64,000 nt of DNA from Phyllobacterium calauticae. Its GTDB lineage: Bacteria > Pseudomonadota > Alphaproteobacteria > Rhizobiales > Rhizobiaceae. The stretch spans positions 248,001-312,000 of the forward strand of contig NZ_JAGENB010000001.1 in NCBI RefSeq assembly GCF_019991125.1, read 5' to 3'. The position numbers and the translations under genes were made by a program. The notes beneath the pieces were generated by a model, which saw only the letters and a program-made list of their open reading frames with translations, ran no database searches and was not told the origin of the DNA. Positions 23,567-31,311 of this stretch are shown piece after piece; positions within the stretch are counted from its first letter, which is position 1, and the number at the start of each line of letters is the position of its first letter.

Positions 23567-25102
23567 CTAGCGCTTGCTCAGGCTTCCCAGGATGCCGCGC
23601 ACCAGCGCGCGGCCGAGCGAGCTGCCCACCGAACGGACCACCGATTTCATCGCCGCTTCCGCCACCGTCTGGCGGGCACGGGGCTGGCCGCCGCGCGGGC
23701 CCGGCGCGCTGCTGCCGCCGCCCAGAATATCCGGCAGGCGCCAGCCGCTGGTGCTGTCGGCTTCCTGTTCCTTCGTGGCTGCAGCTTCCGCCTGTCCCTG
23801 CGCCGCCTTTTTCTGCAGGACCTCATAGGCGGATTCGCGATCGATCATCTGGTCATATTGGCCAGCAACCGGGCTGGCATTGATCAGCTTCTGCCGCTCG
23901 TCAACGGTCAACGGGCCGATGCGTCCCGCGGGCGGGCGGATCAGCGTGCGCTGCACGACGGACGGCACGCCTTTTTCCGCCAGGGTCGACACCAGCGCCT
24001 CGCCGGTGGACAGGTTGGTGATCGCCGCGAAGGTGTTGAAATCCGGATTGGGGCGGAAGGTATCGGCCGCCGTCTTCACCGCATTCTGCTCGCGCGGCGT
24101 ATAGGCGCGCAGCGCATGCTGGACGCGGTTGCCGAGCTGGGCCAGCACGGTTTCCGGCACATCCAGCGGGTTCTGCGAGATGAAGTAGACCCCGACCCCT
24201 TTGGAGCGGATGAGGCGCACCACCTGCTCCACCCGGTTGAGCAGGGCTTTCGGGGCCTCATTGAACAGAAGATGCGCTTCATCGAAGAAGAAGACGAGGC
24301 GCGGCTTTTCCGGATCGCCGATTTCAGGCAGTTCCTCGAACAGCTCCGACAGGAGCCAGAGCAGGAAAGTGGAATAAAGCCGCGGATTCATCATCAGCTT
24401 GTCGGCGGCCAGCACACTGACCACGCCGCGGCCATTGGTGCTCGTGCGCATGATATCGGCGATGCGCAGGGCCGGTTCGCCAAAGAATTTCGTGCCGCCC
24501 TGCTGCTCAAGCACCAGGAGGGAACGCTGGATGGCGCCGACGGAAGGCTTGGTGACATTGCCGTAGCGCGCGGAAATTTCCTCGGCACGCTCGGCGATAT
24601 TGACCAGCAGAGCCTGCAGGTCCTTCATGTCGAGCAGCAGCAGCCCCTCCTCGTCGGCGATCTTGAAGGCGATGTTCATCACGCCTTCCTGCGCTTCGGT
24701 GAGGTTCATCAGGCGCGAGAGCAGCAGCGGCCCCATTTCGGAAATGGTGGCGCGGATCGGATGGCCCTGTTCGCCGAAAATATCCCAGAAAATAACCGGC
24801 GACGCCTCGAGCGCATAGGGATCGAGCCTGACCTCCGCCGCCCGCTTGACGAGAAAATCCTTTTCCTCGCCCTTCGCGCCGATACCCGACAGATCGCCCT
24901 TGATGTCGGCACAGAAGACCGGAACGCCCGCACGCGAAAAACCTTCCGCCAGAACCTGCAGCGAGACGGTCTTGCCCGTCCCTGTCGCGCCGGTGATCAG
25001 GCCATGGCGGTTGCCATATTTCAGCAGCAGCGCTTCGGCCTGCTGATAGCTGTCATCCGGTTTGCGGCTCGCACCAAGGAAGATACTGTCGTCAGCGGCC
25101 AT
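23567..25102 (-). CDS. HerA-like ATPase (DUF853, YjgR family)
   Basis: This 511-residue P-loop ATPase belongs to the HerA/FtsK-like DUF853 family. Walker A is ITGATGTGKTVSLQVL (about residue 40) and Walker B is PRLVFFFDEAHLLF (about 270). SKGVGVYFISQNPLDVPETVLAQLGNRVQHALRAYTPREQ is the conserved sensor and arginine-finger region. The C-terminal 100 residues are low-complexity and probably disordered (KKAAQGQAEAAATKEQEAD). E. coli YjgR is poorly characterised; DNA translocase or helicase activity is inferred from fold. Confidence 0.92.
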   Translation of the reverse strand: MAADDSIFLGASRKPDDSYQQAEALLLKYGNRHGLITGATGTGKTVSLQVLAEGFSRAGVPVFCADIKGDLSGIGAKGEEKDFLVKRAAEVRLDPYALEASPVIFWDIFGEQGHPIRATISEMGPLLLSRLMNLTEAQEGVMNIAFKIADEEGLLLLDMKDLQALLVNIAERAEEISARYGNVTKPSVGAIQRSLLVLEQQGGTKFFGEPALRIADIMRTSTNGRGVVSVLAADKLMMNPRLYSTFLLWLLSELFEELPEIGDPEKPRLVFFFDEAHLLFNEAPKALLNRVEQVVRLIRSKGVGVYFISQNPLDVPETVLAQLGNRVQHALRAYTPREQNAVKTAADTFRPNPDFNTFAAITNLSTGEALVSTLAEKGVPSVVQRTLIRPPAGRIGPLTVDERQKLINASPVAGQYDQMIDRESAYEVLQKKAAQGQAEAAATKEQEADSTSGWRLPDILGGGSSAPGPRGGQPRARQTVAEAAMKSVVRSVGSSLGRALVRGILGSLSKR

Positions 25103-25334
25103 GGGGGGTGATCCTCTTCACTGTGGTGTTTCTGCCATCCGATATAAAGGCCGGATGCCCGGGGGACAATGCCTTGCAGCCGGGACTCATGCATAAGATT
25201 GCAAGGCGGCGCTGAAATTGCTGACGTTTTTGTGTCATCTTCCCGTGCCACAACGGGAGCGCCGGCGCCTGAAAAACGTCATGCCGGCTGATCCAGATTG
25301 ACGCAGTGGCTTGCAAGACGGATGATATCCGCAT

Positions 25335-25350
25335 ATTACGTAAACGTAAT
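25335..25350. promoter_or_regulatory. 16-bp palindrome upstream of the 120-aa gene
   Basis: ATTACGT-AA-ACGTAAT is an almost perfect palindrome ending 25 bp before the start at 25376. It has the form of a dimeric regulator site. No regulator is adjacent. Confidence 0.4.
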
Positions 25351-25375
25351 TCATGACAGACGGGAGATTAGGCTC

Positions 25376-25738
25376 ATGGACGAACTTATCGCGCGCATTA
25401 CCGCCAATGTCGGCACCGATCCGGAAACGGCAAAGAAGGCCGTTGGCCTCATCCTCGCTTTCCTGCAGAAGGAAGGCCCGGCCAAGGCAACCGACCTGAT
25501 CAGCAGCATCCCCGGCGCGGATGCGGCCATTGCCGATGCCAATTCCGGCGGCGGCTTCCTGTCCGGCCTGATGCCCGGCGTCATGGGCCTCGGCTCCAAG
25601 CTGATGGGCGCTGGCCTCGGCATGAGCGAAATCTCCGGCATTTCCAAGGAAACCATTGCCTTTGCCCGTGAAAAGGCCGGCAGCGACGTGGTGGACGAAG
25701 TCGTCAATTCGATCCCGGGCCTCAGCCAGTTCGTCTGA
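25376..25738 (+). CDS. conserved hypothetical protein, 120 aa (DUF2267/DUF2780-like)
   Basis: This small soluble protein has an N-terminal helical part (MDELIARITANVGTDPETAKKAVGLILAFLQKEG), a glycine-rich hydrophobic middle (GGGFLSGLMPGVMGLGSKLMGAGLGMSE) and a C-terminal helix ending VVNSIPGLSQFV. The pattern recalls DUF2780/DUF2267 proteins, which have no known function. The ATG at 25376 has a GGGAG upstream. It is followed by a strong terminator, so it forms a single-gene unit, possibly controlled by the palindrome at 25335. Confidence 0.75.
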   Translation: MDELIARITANVGTDPETAKKAVGLILAFLQKEGPAKATDLISSIPGADAAIADANSGGGFLSGLMPGVMGLGSKLMGAGLGMSEISGISKETIAFAREKAGSDVVDEVVNSIPGLSQFV

Positions 25739-25769
25739 GACGCACTGCGCGGCCGCTCACGACCAGCAT

Positions 25770-25807
25770 GCCAAACGCGCGCCTCCTGGCGCGCGTTTTC
25801 GTTTGGC
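25770..25807 (+). terminator. intrinsic terminator
   Basis: A 9-bp GC-rich stem (ACGCGCGCC with GGCGCGCGT, loop TCCT) is followed by TTTTCGTTT. An outer GCCAAAC/GTTTGGC pair extends it. It ends the transcript of the 120-residue gene. Confidence 0.9.
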
Positions 25808-25815
25808 AATTCCCT

Positions 25816-25897
25816 CGTGGTTCGACAGGCTCACCATGAGGGAGGTGATTTGATTGCAGCCCACAAGCTTCCCTCATGGCGAGCTTGTCGAACCACG
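25816..25897. repeat. REP-like inverted repeat (GTGGTTCGACA family)
   Basis: Arms 25816-25843 and 25870-25897 match at 26 of 28 positions. Each contains CGTGGTTCGACA followed by GCTC and CCATGAGGGA. It lies between two convergent genes. A half copy occurs at 61497-61520. Repeats of this type are dispersed in many proteobacterial genomes. Confidence 0.8.
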
Positions 25898-25920
25898 CAC
25901 CGCATATTCCGCTCTTTACC

Positions 25921-27393
25921 TCACGCAGGCTTTCGCGCCGGGACCGTGACGAGATTGACCAGCACCGCCACGACAACATTGGCAGCCAGCGCCAGCAGCC
26001 CGATATAGACCGTGAACGGAGCGCCGCCGAGGCTGATGGCCTGCAGCGGTTTCAGGCCGTTGATCCACACCAGATAGGTGCCGCCGCAGAAGCCGACGAG
26101 CCATCCGGCCAGCAGGCCCGGTGCACGGAACCAGTTCGAGTAGAGCCCGAACACCAGCGCCGGAAGTGTCTGCAGGATCCAGATGCCGCCGAGCAGCTGC
26201 AGGTCCAATGCAAACTGCGTCGGCAGGAAGGCAATGACCAGCAGCGCGCCGATCTTGATGATCAGCGATGTCACCTTGGCGACCTTCGCCTCCCCCGCAT
26301 CCGTCACCTGAGGATTGACATAGGCCTTCCAGAAATTGCGGGTGAAGAGGTTGGAGGCGCCGATGCTCATGACCGCAGCGGGAACCAGCGCGCCGATGGC
26401 AATGGCGGCGAAGGCAAAACCGGCGAACCAGCTGGGGAACAGGGTCTGGAACAGCGCGGGAACCACCTGGTTCGGGCTGGAGACGTTGAGATGGGCGGCG
26501 TGGCCCATGTAGCCCAGCAGGGCAAGCAGACCGAGGAGCAGCGTATAGGCCGGCAGCATCACCGCATTCTTGCGGATGGTGTTGCCACTGTTCGACGCGA
26601 AGATGCCGGTCAGCGTATGCGGATACATGAAGGCTGCCAGCGCCGAACCGAGCGCCAGCGTCGCATAGGCCACATACTGGTTGCCGCCGAGCAGCAGATT
26701 GCCCGAGCCCTTGGCCTTGAAGGCGGCATCCGCCGAGGCGAATACATTGGCATAGCCGCCGAGTTTCGACGGGATCAGCGCCACCGCGGCGATAACAGCG
26801 ATATAGATCATGATGTCCTTGACGAAGGCGATCAGCGCGGGCGCGCGCAGACCCGCCGAATAGGTGTAAAGCGCCAGGATGACGAAGGCGACCGCCAGCG
26901 GCAGCTCGCCGGTCAAGCCCAGAGCCTGCAGCACGGCAGCCATGCCGACCAGCTGCAGCGCGATATAGGGCATGGTTGCGATGACGCCGGTGAGCGCCAC
27001 CGCCAGCTCCAGCCCGCGCGAGCCGTACTGTCCGAATACCACGTCGCCGGCAGTCACGTAGCCATTGTCCTTGGCCCGTTTCCACAGGAGCGGCATGACC
27101 ATGAAGACGAAGGGATAGACGATGATCGTGTAGGGCAGCGCAAAGAAGCCATAGGCGCCGACCGCATAGACCAGCGCCGGAACCGCGATCACCGTATAGG
27201 CGGTGTAGAAATCGCCGCCGACGAGAAACCAGGTGATCCATGTGCCGAAATTGCGGCCGCCCAGGCCCCATTCATCGATGTGCGCCATGGTCTTGGGCGC
27301 CCGCCAGCGGGAAGCAATGAACCCGAGCACCGTGACAAGGGCGAAAAAGAAGACAAAAACCGAAACGGCAACCGGATCAAGATTAGTCGTCAT
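25921..27393 (-). CDS. mctP: sodium:solute symporter, monocarboxylate permease (MctP-like)
   Basis: This inner-membrane SSS-family symporter of 490 residues has about 13 predicted helices. It resembles rhizobial MctP, which takes up lactate, pyruvate, acetate and similar short acids. Features include DEWGLGGRNFGTWITWFLVGGDFYTAYT near the N-terminus and FAAIAIGALVPAAVMSIGASNLFTRNFWK in the core. The start at 27393 overlaps the upstream DUF3311 gene by 11 bp, with GGAG ahead of it, so the pair is coupled. Substrate assignment is by family resemblance. Confidence 0.9.
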   Translation of the reverse strand: MTTNLDPVAVSVFVFFFALVTVLGFIASRWRAPKTMAHIDEWGLGGRNFGTWITWFLVGGDFYTAYTVIAVPALVYAVGAYGFFALPYTIIVYPFVFMVMPLLWKRAKDNGYVTAGDVVFGQYGSRGLELAVALTGVIATMPYIALQLVGMAAVLQALGLTGELPLAVAFVILALYTYSAGLRAPALIAFVKDIMIYIAVIAAVALIPSKLGGYANVFASADAAFKAKGSGNLLLGGNQYVAYATLALGSALAAFMYPHTLTGIFASNSGNTIRKNAVMLPAYTLLLGLLALLGYMGHAAHLNVSSPNQVVPALFQTLFPSWFAGFAFAAIAIGALVPAAVMSIGASNLFTRNFWKAYVNPQVTDAGEAKVAKVTSLIIKIGALLVIAFLPTQFALDLQLLGGIWILQTLPALVFGLYSNWFRAPGLLAGWLVGFCGGTYLVWINGLKPLQAISLGGAPFTVYIGLLALAANVVVAVLVNLVTVPARKPA

Positions 27394-27580
27394 AGCGCAC
27401 ACTCCGGTAGACGATCCACGTCACGAAAGCCGTCAACGGCACAAAAGCCAGCTGATACCAGTAGAAAAAGGGGAAGCCGAGCAGTTCCGGTTCGCGGGAA
27501 TTATAGAAGGGAACCCAGAGAAGTCCGATGTAGGGAATCGCAAGTAGCCACAATATGGCCTTTTTTGAACCGTTTTCCAT
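27383..27580 (-). CDS. DUF3311 small membrane protein
   Basis: The 65-residue product has two transmembrane segments (KAILWLLAIPYIGLLWVPFY and FFYWYQLAFVPLTAFVTWIVY). DUF3311 proteins are the usual small partners encoded just before SSS-type monocarboxylate symporters and may help their assembly. Here the gene overlaps mctP by 11 bp. The ATG at 27580 follows AGAGGACAT. The role is inferred from this conserved pairing. Confidence 0.88.
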   Translation of the reverse strand: MENGSKKAILWLLAIPYIGLLWVPFYNSREPELLGFPFFYWYQLAFVPLTAFVTWIVYRSVRYDD

Positions 27581-27582
27581 GG

Positions 27583-27919
27583 ATATGTCCTCTCGAAATT
27601 AACTTTTGAGGAAAGATGAAACCCGAGGGTTTCATTAATAGGCTCCGCCATTATTTGCGCAAGACGCGATCGGTGCGGGCAGCGCGCGGATATGGTTGCA
27701 AACGCGCATTATCAACAATGTTCTTTTCGGCACTGTGGCAATTCGTGATCAACAAGACCCCGATACATAAAGAAATTAGTAACCAAGATTCTTCATGCTC
27801 CCAGGCAGTCGGCAATTGACGCCAGACACGCGTGTTCCGTGCCTGATGGTTGGTATTGGCCGTGGCGGACCCCTTCGGGGCAGTCGCAGGTTTGAGTAAG
27901 CGTTTGGAAAAAGAGTACG
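27583..27919. other. intergenic region between mctP operon and DUF2778 gene
   Basis: The two transcription units diverge from this 337-bp region, so it must hold both promoters. A small hairpin ACCCCTTCGGGG-like sequence lies near 27870. No further ORF or clear operator is seen. Confidence 0.4.
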
Positions 27920-29398
27920 ATGGCGTTCGCGACCGATACATTCAGGCAGGCTGGTTCCTTTAACCCTTCGGCCTTTCGCGTGGGCAAACCGCGCGGTGCG
28001 CTTGTCAGCACGCTGGCCATCGGCGTCGGCATTGCCGCCACCGTGTGGGTTCTGGCAACCGTGAGCACGACACAGAAAATGGTGGCTTCCCTGGGTGCAA
28101 GCCCGGCGGTGCTGCACCATGGCTCCCATGCGCTCGACAGCATCGCGCTTGTCGACCCGAACAATCAGAAGGTCCGCAGGCCAAGCAGCGCCGCACGCGC
28201 AGCACTCAATCCCGAATTGCGGCACCGCATTCCCCACGGCACACTGACGGAAGCCAAAAACGCCAATACAGCGGACCGCGTCGTGGTCAGCCATGACGAT
28301 GCCTTCGCCGAGCCCGCATCCGCACTGGTGATGCTTGAGACATCGCCATTGTCCGAATCCGACGTCACCGCGCTTCTCAACACGCCATCCGGACCGGTCG
28401 ACGCCGAGGTGCAGAACGCAATCCGCGCCGCAATGGTGAACAGCGCCCTGGCGCTGGCAGCAAATGGCAGATCCGCGCCGGCGCTCGACAGCAGGCCGGT
28501 TGGTTCCATACCGCTGCCCGCCAACGCCCCCGACCGGGAAAAGCTGGAGATCGCCGCCGCAGGCGCGGCCCTGGCCACGGCATCGGACAATCCGTTCAAC
28601 GCCCAGCCTGATCTCGTGGACAAGCGCCGCCACGAACCGGAAATACCGATCCTCGCCAGCTACGCACCCTCTGCAACCGAGAGCAACCCGATGATGGGGC
28701 CGCTCGCGCCGGACCTTGAAGTCGCCGTGCCCGTGCCGGAAGATGCGCCGGACAGAAAGACCGCCAGCGTGGCACCGGACGACGCGGCCTCATCCGATGA
28801 TACGCAGGACACGGTTGACGTTCCCTTGCCCTCGAAGCGGCCGAAACTGGCTGCCGGGACCACTCCTGCAGCCCCCACCGCTCCGGCAAAACAGCGGCCT
28901 GACGTGAAGATGGCTTCAATCCGCCCGGATGATGCAGCCATCGAAGCCATGCCCAGATCGAAAAGCCTGTTCGGATCGCTATTCGGCGGCTCGCGCAACG
29001 GTGTCGCTGTCTATGACATCTCGGCGCGCACGGTTTACCTGCCCAATGGCGAACGGCTTGAAGCGCATTCTGGCATGGGACACATGCTGGACAATCCCCG
29101 CTATACGCGCGAGTCGAACCGCGGGCCGACGCCGCCGCATACCTATAATCTGACCATGCGCGAACAGCTCTTCCACGGCGTCGCGGCGATCCGCCTGACA
29201 CCGGTCGATGGCCGCAATGCCTTCGGCCGCAACGGCCTGCTCGCCCATACCTACATGCTGGGACCGCGCGGCGATTCGAACGGATGTGTGGTTTTCAAGG
29301 ATTATCGCCGCTTCCTCAAAGCGTTCCAGCGCGGTGAAGTCTCGCGTCTCGTGGTGGTCGAACACCTGCCCTCGTCGTCGCGCATCGCCACGCGCTAA
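27920..29398 (+). CDS. DUF2778 (Tlde1-like) domain protein
   Basis: The 492-residue protein has an N-terminal transmembrane anchor (GALVSTLAIGVGIAATVWVLA, about residues 26-47). A long Ala/Pro-rich linker (residues 60-350) leads to a C-terminal DUF2778 domain with VAVYDISARTVYLPNGERLEAHSGMG, NRGPTPPHTYNL and HTYMLGPRGDSNGCVVFKDY. The SNGCV cysteine and upstream His are the L,D-transpeptidase-like catalytic residues known from Salmonella Tlde1. In rhizobia such anchored proteins are probably housekeeping peptidoglycan enzymes rather than toxins. That last point is inference. Confidence 0.88.
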   Translation: MAFATDTFRQAGSFNPSAFRVGKPRGALVSTLAIGVGIAATVWVLATVSTTQKMVASLGASPAVLHHGSHALDSIALVDPNNQKVRRPSSAARAALNPELRHRIPHGTLTEAKNANTADRVVVSHDDAFAEPASALVMLETSPLSESDVTALLNTPSGPVDAEVQNAIRAAMVNSALALAANGRSAPALDSRPVGSIPLPANAPDREKLEIAAAGAALATASDNPFNAQPDLVDKRRHEPEIPILASYAPSATESNPMMGPLAPDLEVAVPVPEDAPDRKTASVAPDDAASSDDTQDTVDVPLPSKRPKLAAGTTPAAPTAPAKQRPDVKMASIRPDDAAIEAMPRSKSLFGSLFGGSRNGVAVYDISARTVYLPNGERLEAHSGMGHMLDNPRYTRESNRGPTPPHTYNLTMREQLFHGVAAIRLTPVDGRNAFGRNGLLAHTYMLGPRGDSNGCVVFKDYRRFLKAFQRGEVSRLVVVEHLPSSSRIATR

Positions 29399-29440
29399 TG
29401 TTTTATGCCAAGGCAATAGACATTTGTTGCGACTGGTGTT

Positions 29441-29459
29441 ATTGAGCACACAGCTCAAT
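29441..29459 (+). promoter_or_regulatory. 7-bp perfect hairpin ahead of the ABC-F leader
   Basis: ATTGAGC-ACACA-GCTCAAT lies 20 bp upstream of the leader ORF start. It could be an operator half-site pair or an RNA hairpin in the leader transcript. Confidence 0.4.
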
Positions 29460-29479
29460 TCAGGAAAGGAGGGCTGCGC

Positions 29480-29551
29480 ATGAATACGTTCTTCCGGCAT
29501 CATCGCCAGCGTGGCCCCGTCAACGCCCTGCAGATACGTTTGCAGGGCTGA
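29480..29551 (+). CDS. 23-residue leader peptide upstream of ABC-F gene
   Basis: A strong Shine-Dalgarno sequence (AAAGGAGGG, 29465-29473) with ideal spacing precedes ATG at 29480. The ORF encodes MNTFFRHHRQRGPVNALQIR and ends LQG. Its last codons form a perfect 8-bp hairpin, GCCCTGCA/TGCAGGGC (29525-29548). It lies 189 bp before an ABC-F gene. ABC-F genes are often induced by antibiotic-stalled ribosomes on such leaders. The strong RBS is the main evidence that it is translated. Confidence 0.5.
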   Translation: MNTFFRHHRQRGPVNALQIRLQG

Positions 29552-29740
29552 CCGGAAACATCTTCCATACCCATTCCAGGTCTGCCCTTCGTGGTTACGC
29601 AGCGTCTGCTCGCTTTTTGAGCGGCCTTGCGTCTCTTCACAACCCACCGAGCCAATACGGTTACCTCACCGTATCGTGCGCCCGACGACAGCAGAAGAGA
29701 ACTGCGTCGCAGCACATGGCCCGGCAGACCAGAGAATAAA
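29552..29740 (+). promoter_or_regulatory. possible attenuator region before the ABC-F gene
   Basis: This untranslated stretch contains several potential hairpins: a short AGCG/CGCT stem followed by TTTTTG near 29603-29620, ATACGGT/ACCGTAT near 29655-29674, and CGACG/CGTCG arms flanking about 29684-29713. The arrangement could hold alternative terminator and antiterminator folds. It is unproven and needs RNA folding. Confidence 0.35.
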
Positions 29741-31270
29741 ATGGCACTGATCAATGTAAGAAACCTCGGCGTCACCCTTGGGGCCCCGCTTTTCACCAAC
29801 CTGAGTTTTGTCGTGGGCGCGGGTGACCGGCTCGGCGTCGTTGCCGCCAACGGCCGCGGCAAGTCCACCCTGCTGCGCTGCCTCGCGGGAACGCTCGATT
29901 CCACCACCGGCGACATCACCCGCACGCGCGGCCTGCGTATCGGCTATGTCGAGCAGGCCGTACCGGACGCTTTTCTCGGCACCACCTTCTACGACATGGT
30001 CCTGCAGGCCTTGTCCGCCGAACAGCAGGAGACCGAAAGCTGGCGCGTCGATGTCGTGCTCGCCTCGCTCGACGTGCCGGATGTCTTGCGCGAGCGCACC
30101 GTCGGCCAGCTCAGCGGCGGCTGGCAGCGGCTTGCGCTGATTGCCCGCGTCTGGGTGACCGACCCCGATGTGTTGCTGCTGGACGAGCCGACCAACCATC
30201 TCGACCTTGCCAAGATCGCGCAGCTGGAAGACTGGCTGAACAATCTTCCCCGCGATGTACCGGTGGTGATCTGCAGCCACGACCGGGCCTTTCTCGATGC
30301 GACGACCAACAGGACCCTGTTCCTGCGGCCGGAGAATTCGCACGCCTTCGCCCTGCCCTACACGCGGGCCCGGGTGGCGCTGGATGAGATCGACGCGGCG
30401 GAAGCGCGGCGCTACGAGCGGGACATGAAGGTGGCACAGCAACTGCGCCAGCAGGCGGCCAAGCTCAACAATATCGGCATCAATTCCGGCAGCGACCTAC
30501 TGGTGGTGAAGACGAAACAGCTGAAGCAGCGGGCGGAAAAGCTGGAGGATGCCGCGCGGCCCGCCCATCAGGAACGGTCAGCCGGGGCGATCCGGCTTGC
30601 CAACAGCGGCACGCACGCCAAGGTGCTGGTGACGCTCGACGATGCCTCCGTCGAGACGCCGGATGGTACGCTGCTGTTCAAAACCGGCAGGAAATGGATA
30701 TGCCAGGGCGACCGGATCGTGCTTCTTGGTGCCAACGGCACGGGCAAGTCACGCCTCGTCGGCATGATCCGGCGCGCCATCACCGATCCACTGAGCTCGC
30801 CGGACACCGTCAAGGCGACACCCTCGCTGGTGCTTGGCTATGGCGACCAGGCGCTGGCCGACCTGCCGGACCGCGACACGCCATTCGACACGATCAGCCG
30901 GCGGTTCGATATCGGCGACCAGCGCACGCGCACCCTTCTGGCCGGGGCCGGACTTGGCATCGATATCCAGAACAAGCCCAACAGCGTGCTGTCGGGCGGG
31001 CAGAAGGCACGGCTGGGCATGCTGGTGCTGCGGCTGGCCAATCCGAACTTCTTTCTGCTGGATGAACCGACCAACCATCTGGATATTGACGGGCAGGAAG
31101 CGCTGGAATCCGAACTGATGGCGCATGAGGCCAGCTGCCTGCTGGTCTCGCACGACCGCAGCTTCGTCCGGGCCGTCGGCAACCGGTTCTGGCTGATCGA
31201 GAAACGGCGCCTCGTCGAGGTGGAAAGCCCGGAAGCGTTCTTCGCTTCCGCCAGCGGCCATCAAGACTGA
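29741..31270 (+). CDS. ABC-F family ATPase (ribosome-associated)
   Basis: The 509-residue protein has two fused ABC ATPase domains and no membrane segments, as in ABC-F translation factors. Domain 1: Walker A AANGRGKST, signature LSGGWQRL (Trp instead of the usual Gln), Walker B VLLLDEPTNHLD. The interdomain arm is about 30-40 residues of basic, helical sequence (KVAQQLRQQAAKLNN). Domain 2: GANGTGKSR, LSGGQKARL, FFLLDEPTNHLD. ABC-F proteins act at the ribosomal E site, clearing stalls or giving antibiotic protection. The upstream leader suggests regulated expression. Confidence 0.92.
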   Translation: MALINVRNLGVTLGAPLFTNLSFVVGAGDRLGVVAANGRGKSTLLRCLAGTLDSTTGDITRTRGLRIGYVEQAVPDAFLGTTFYDMVLQALSAEQQETESWRVDVVLASLDVPDVLRERTVGQLSGGWQRLALIARVWVTDPDVLLLDEPTNHLDLAKIAQLEDWLNNLPRDVPVVICSHDRAFLDATTNRTLFLRPENSHAFALPYTRARVALDEIDAAEARRYERDMKVAQQLRQQAAKLNNIGINSGSDLLVVKTKQLKQRAEKLEDAARPAHQERSAGAIRLANSGTHAKVLVTLDDASVETPDGTLLFKTGRKWICQGDRIVLLGANGTGKSRLVGMIRRAITDPLSSPDTVKATPSLVLGYGDQALADLPDRDTPFDTISRRFDIGDQRTRTLLAGAGLGIDIQNKPNSVLSGGQKARLGMLVLRLANPNFFLLDEPTNHLDIDGQEALESELMAHEASCLLVSHDRSFVRAVGNRFWLIEKRRLVEVESPEAFFASASGHQD

Positions 31271-31276
31271 TGCGAT

Positions 31277-31305
31277 ACCGGGCCGTCTCGCCGAGGCGGC
31301 CCGGT
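31277..31305. terminator. hairpin between convergent ABC-F and EF-G-like genes
   Basis: ACCGGGCCG and CGGCCCGGT form a perfect 9-bp stem with an 11-nt loop in the 41-bp gap between the two stops. There is no U-run, but its position suits a shared bidirectional terminator. Confidence 0.6.
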
Positions 31306-31311
31306 GCCGGT

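Noticed and set aside
23288-25111. 607-residue plus-strand reading opposite the HerA-like gene
   Set aside because: The minus strand encodes a clear Walker A/B ATPase over the same span; the plus-strand reading is Arg/Gln-rich shadow sequence.
25816-25897. Possible IS element end or attachment site
   Set aside because: No transposase or integrase is nearby, and a similar half copy elsewhere points to a dispersed REP-like repeat.
25876-27609. 577-residue plus-strand reading opposite mctP
   Set aside because: The SSS symporter and DUF3311 genes on the minus strand explain the region; the reading is His/Arg/Gln-rich.
27920-29398. Type VI secretion effector (Tlde1)
   Set aside because: The DUF2778 domain matches, but there is an N-terminal membrane anchor and no secretion-system or immunity gene nearby; a housekeeping enzyme is more likely.
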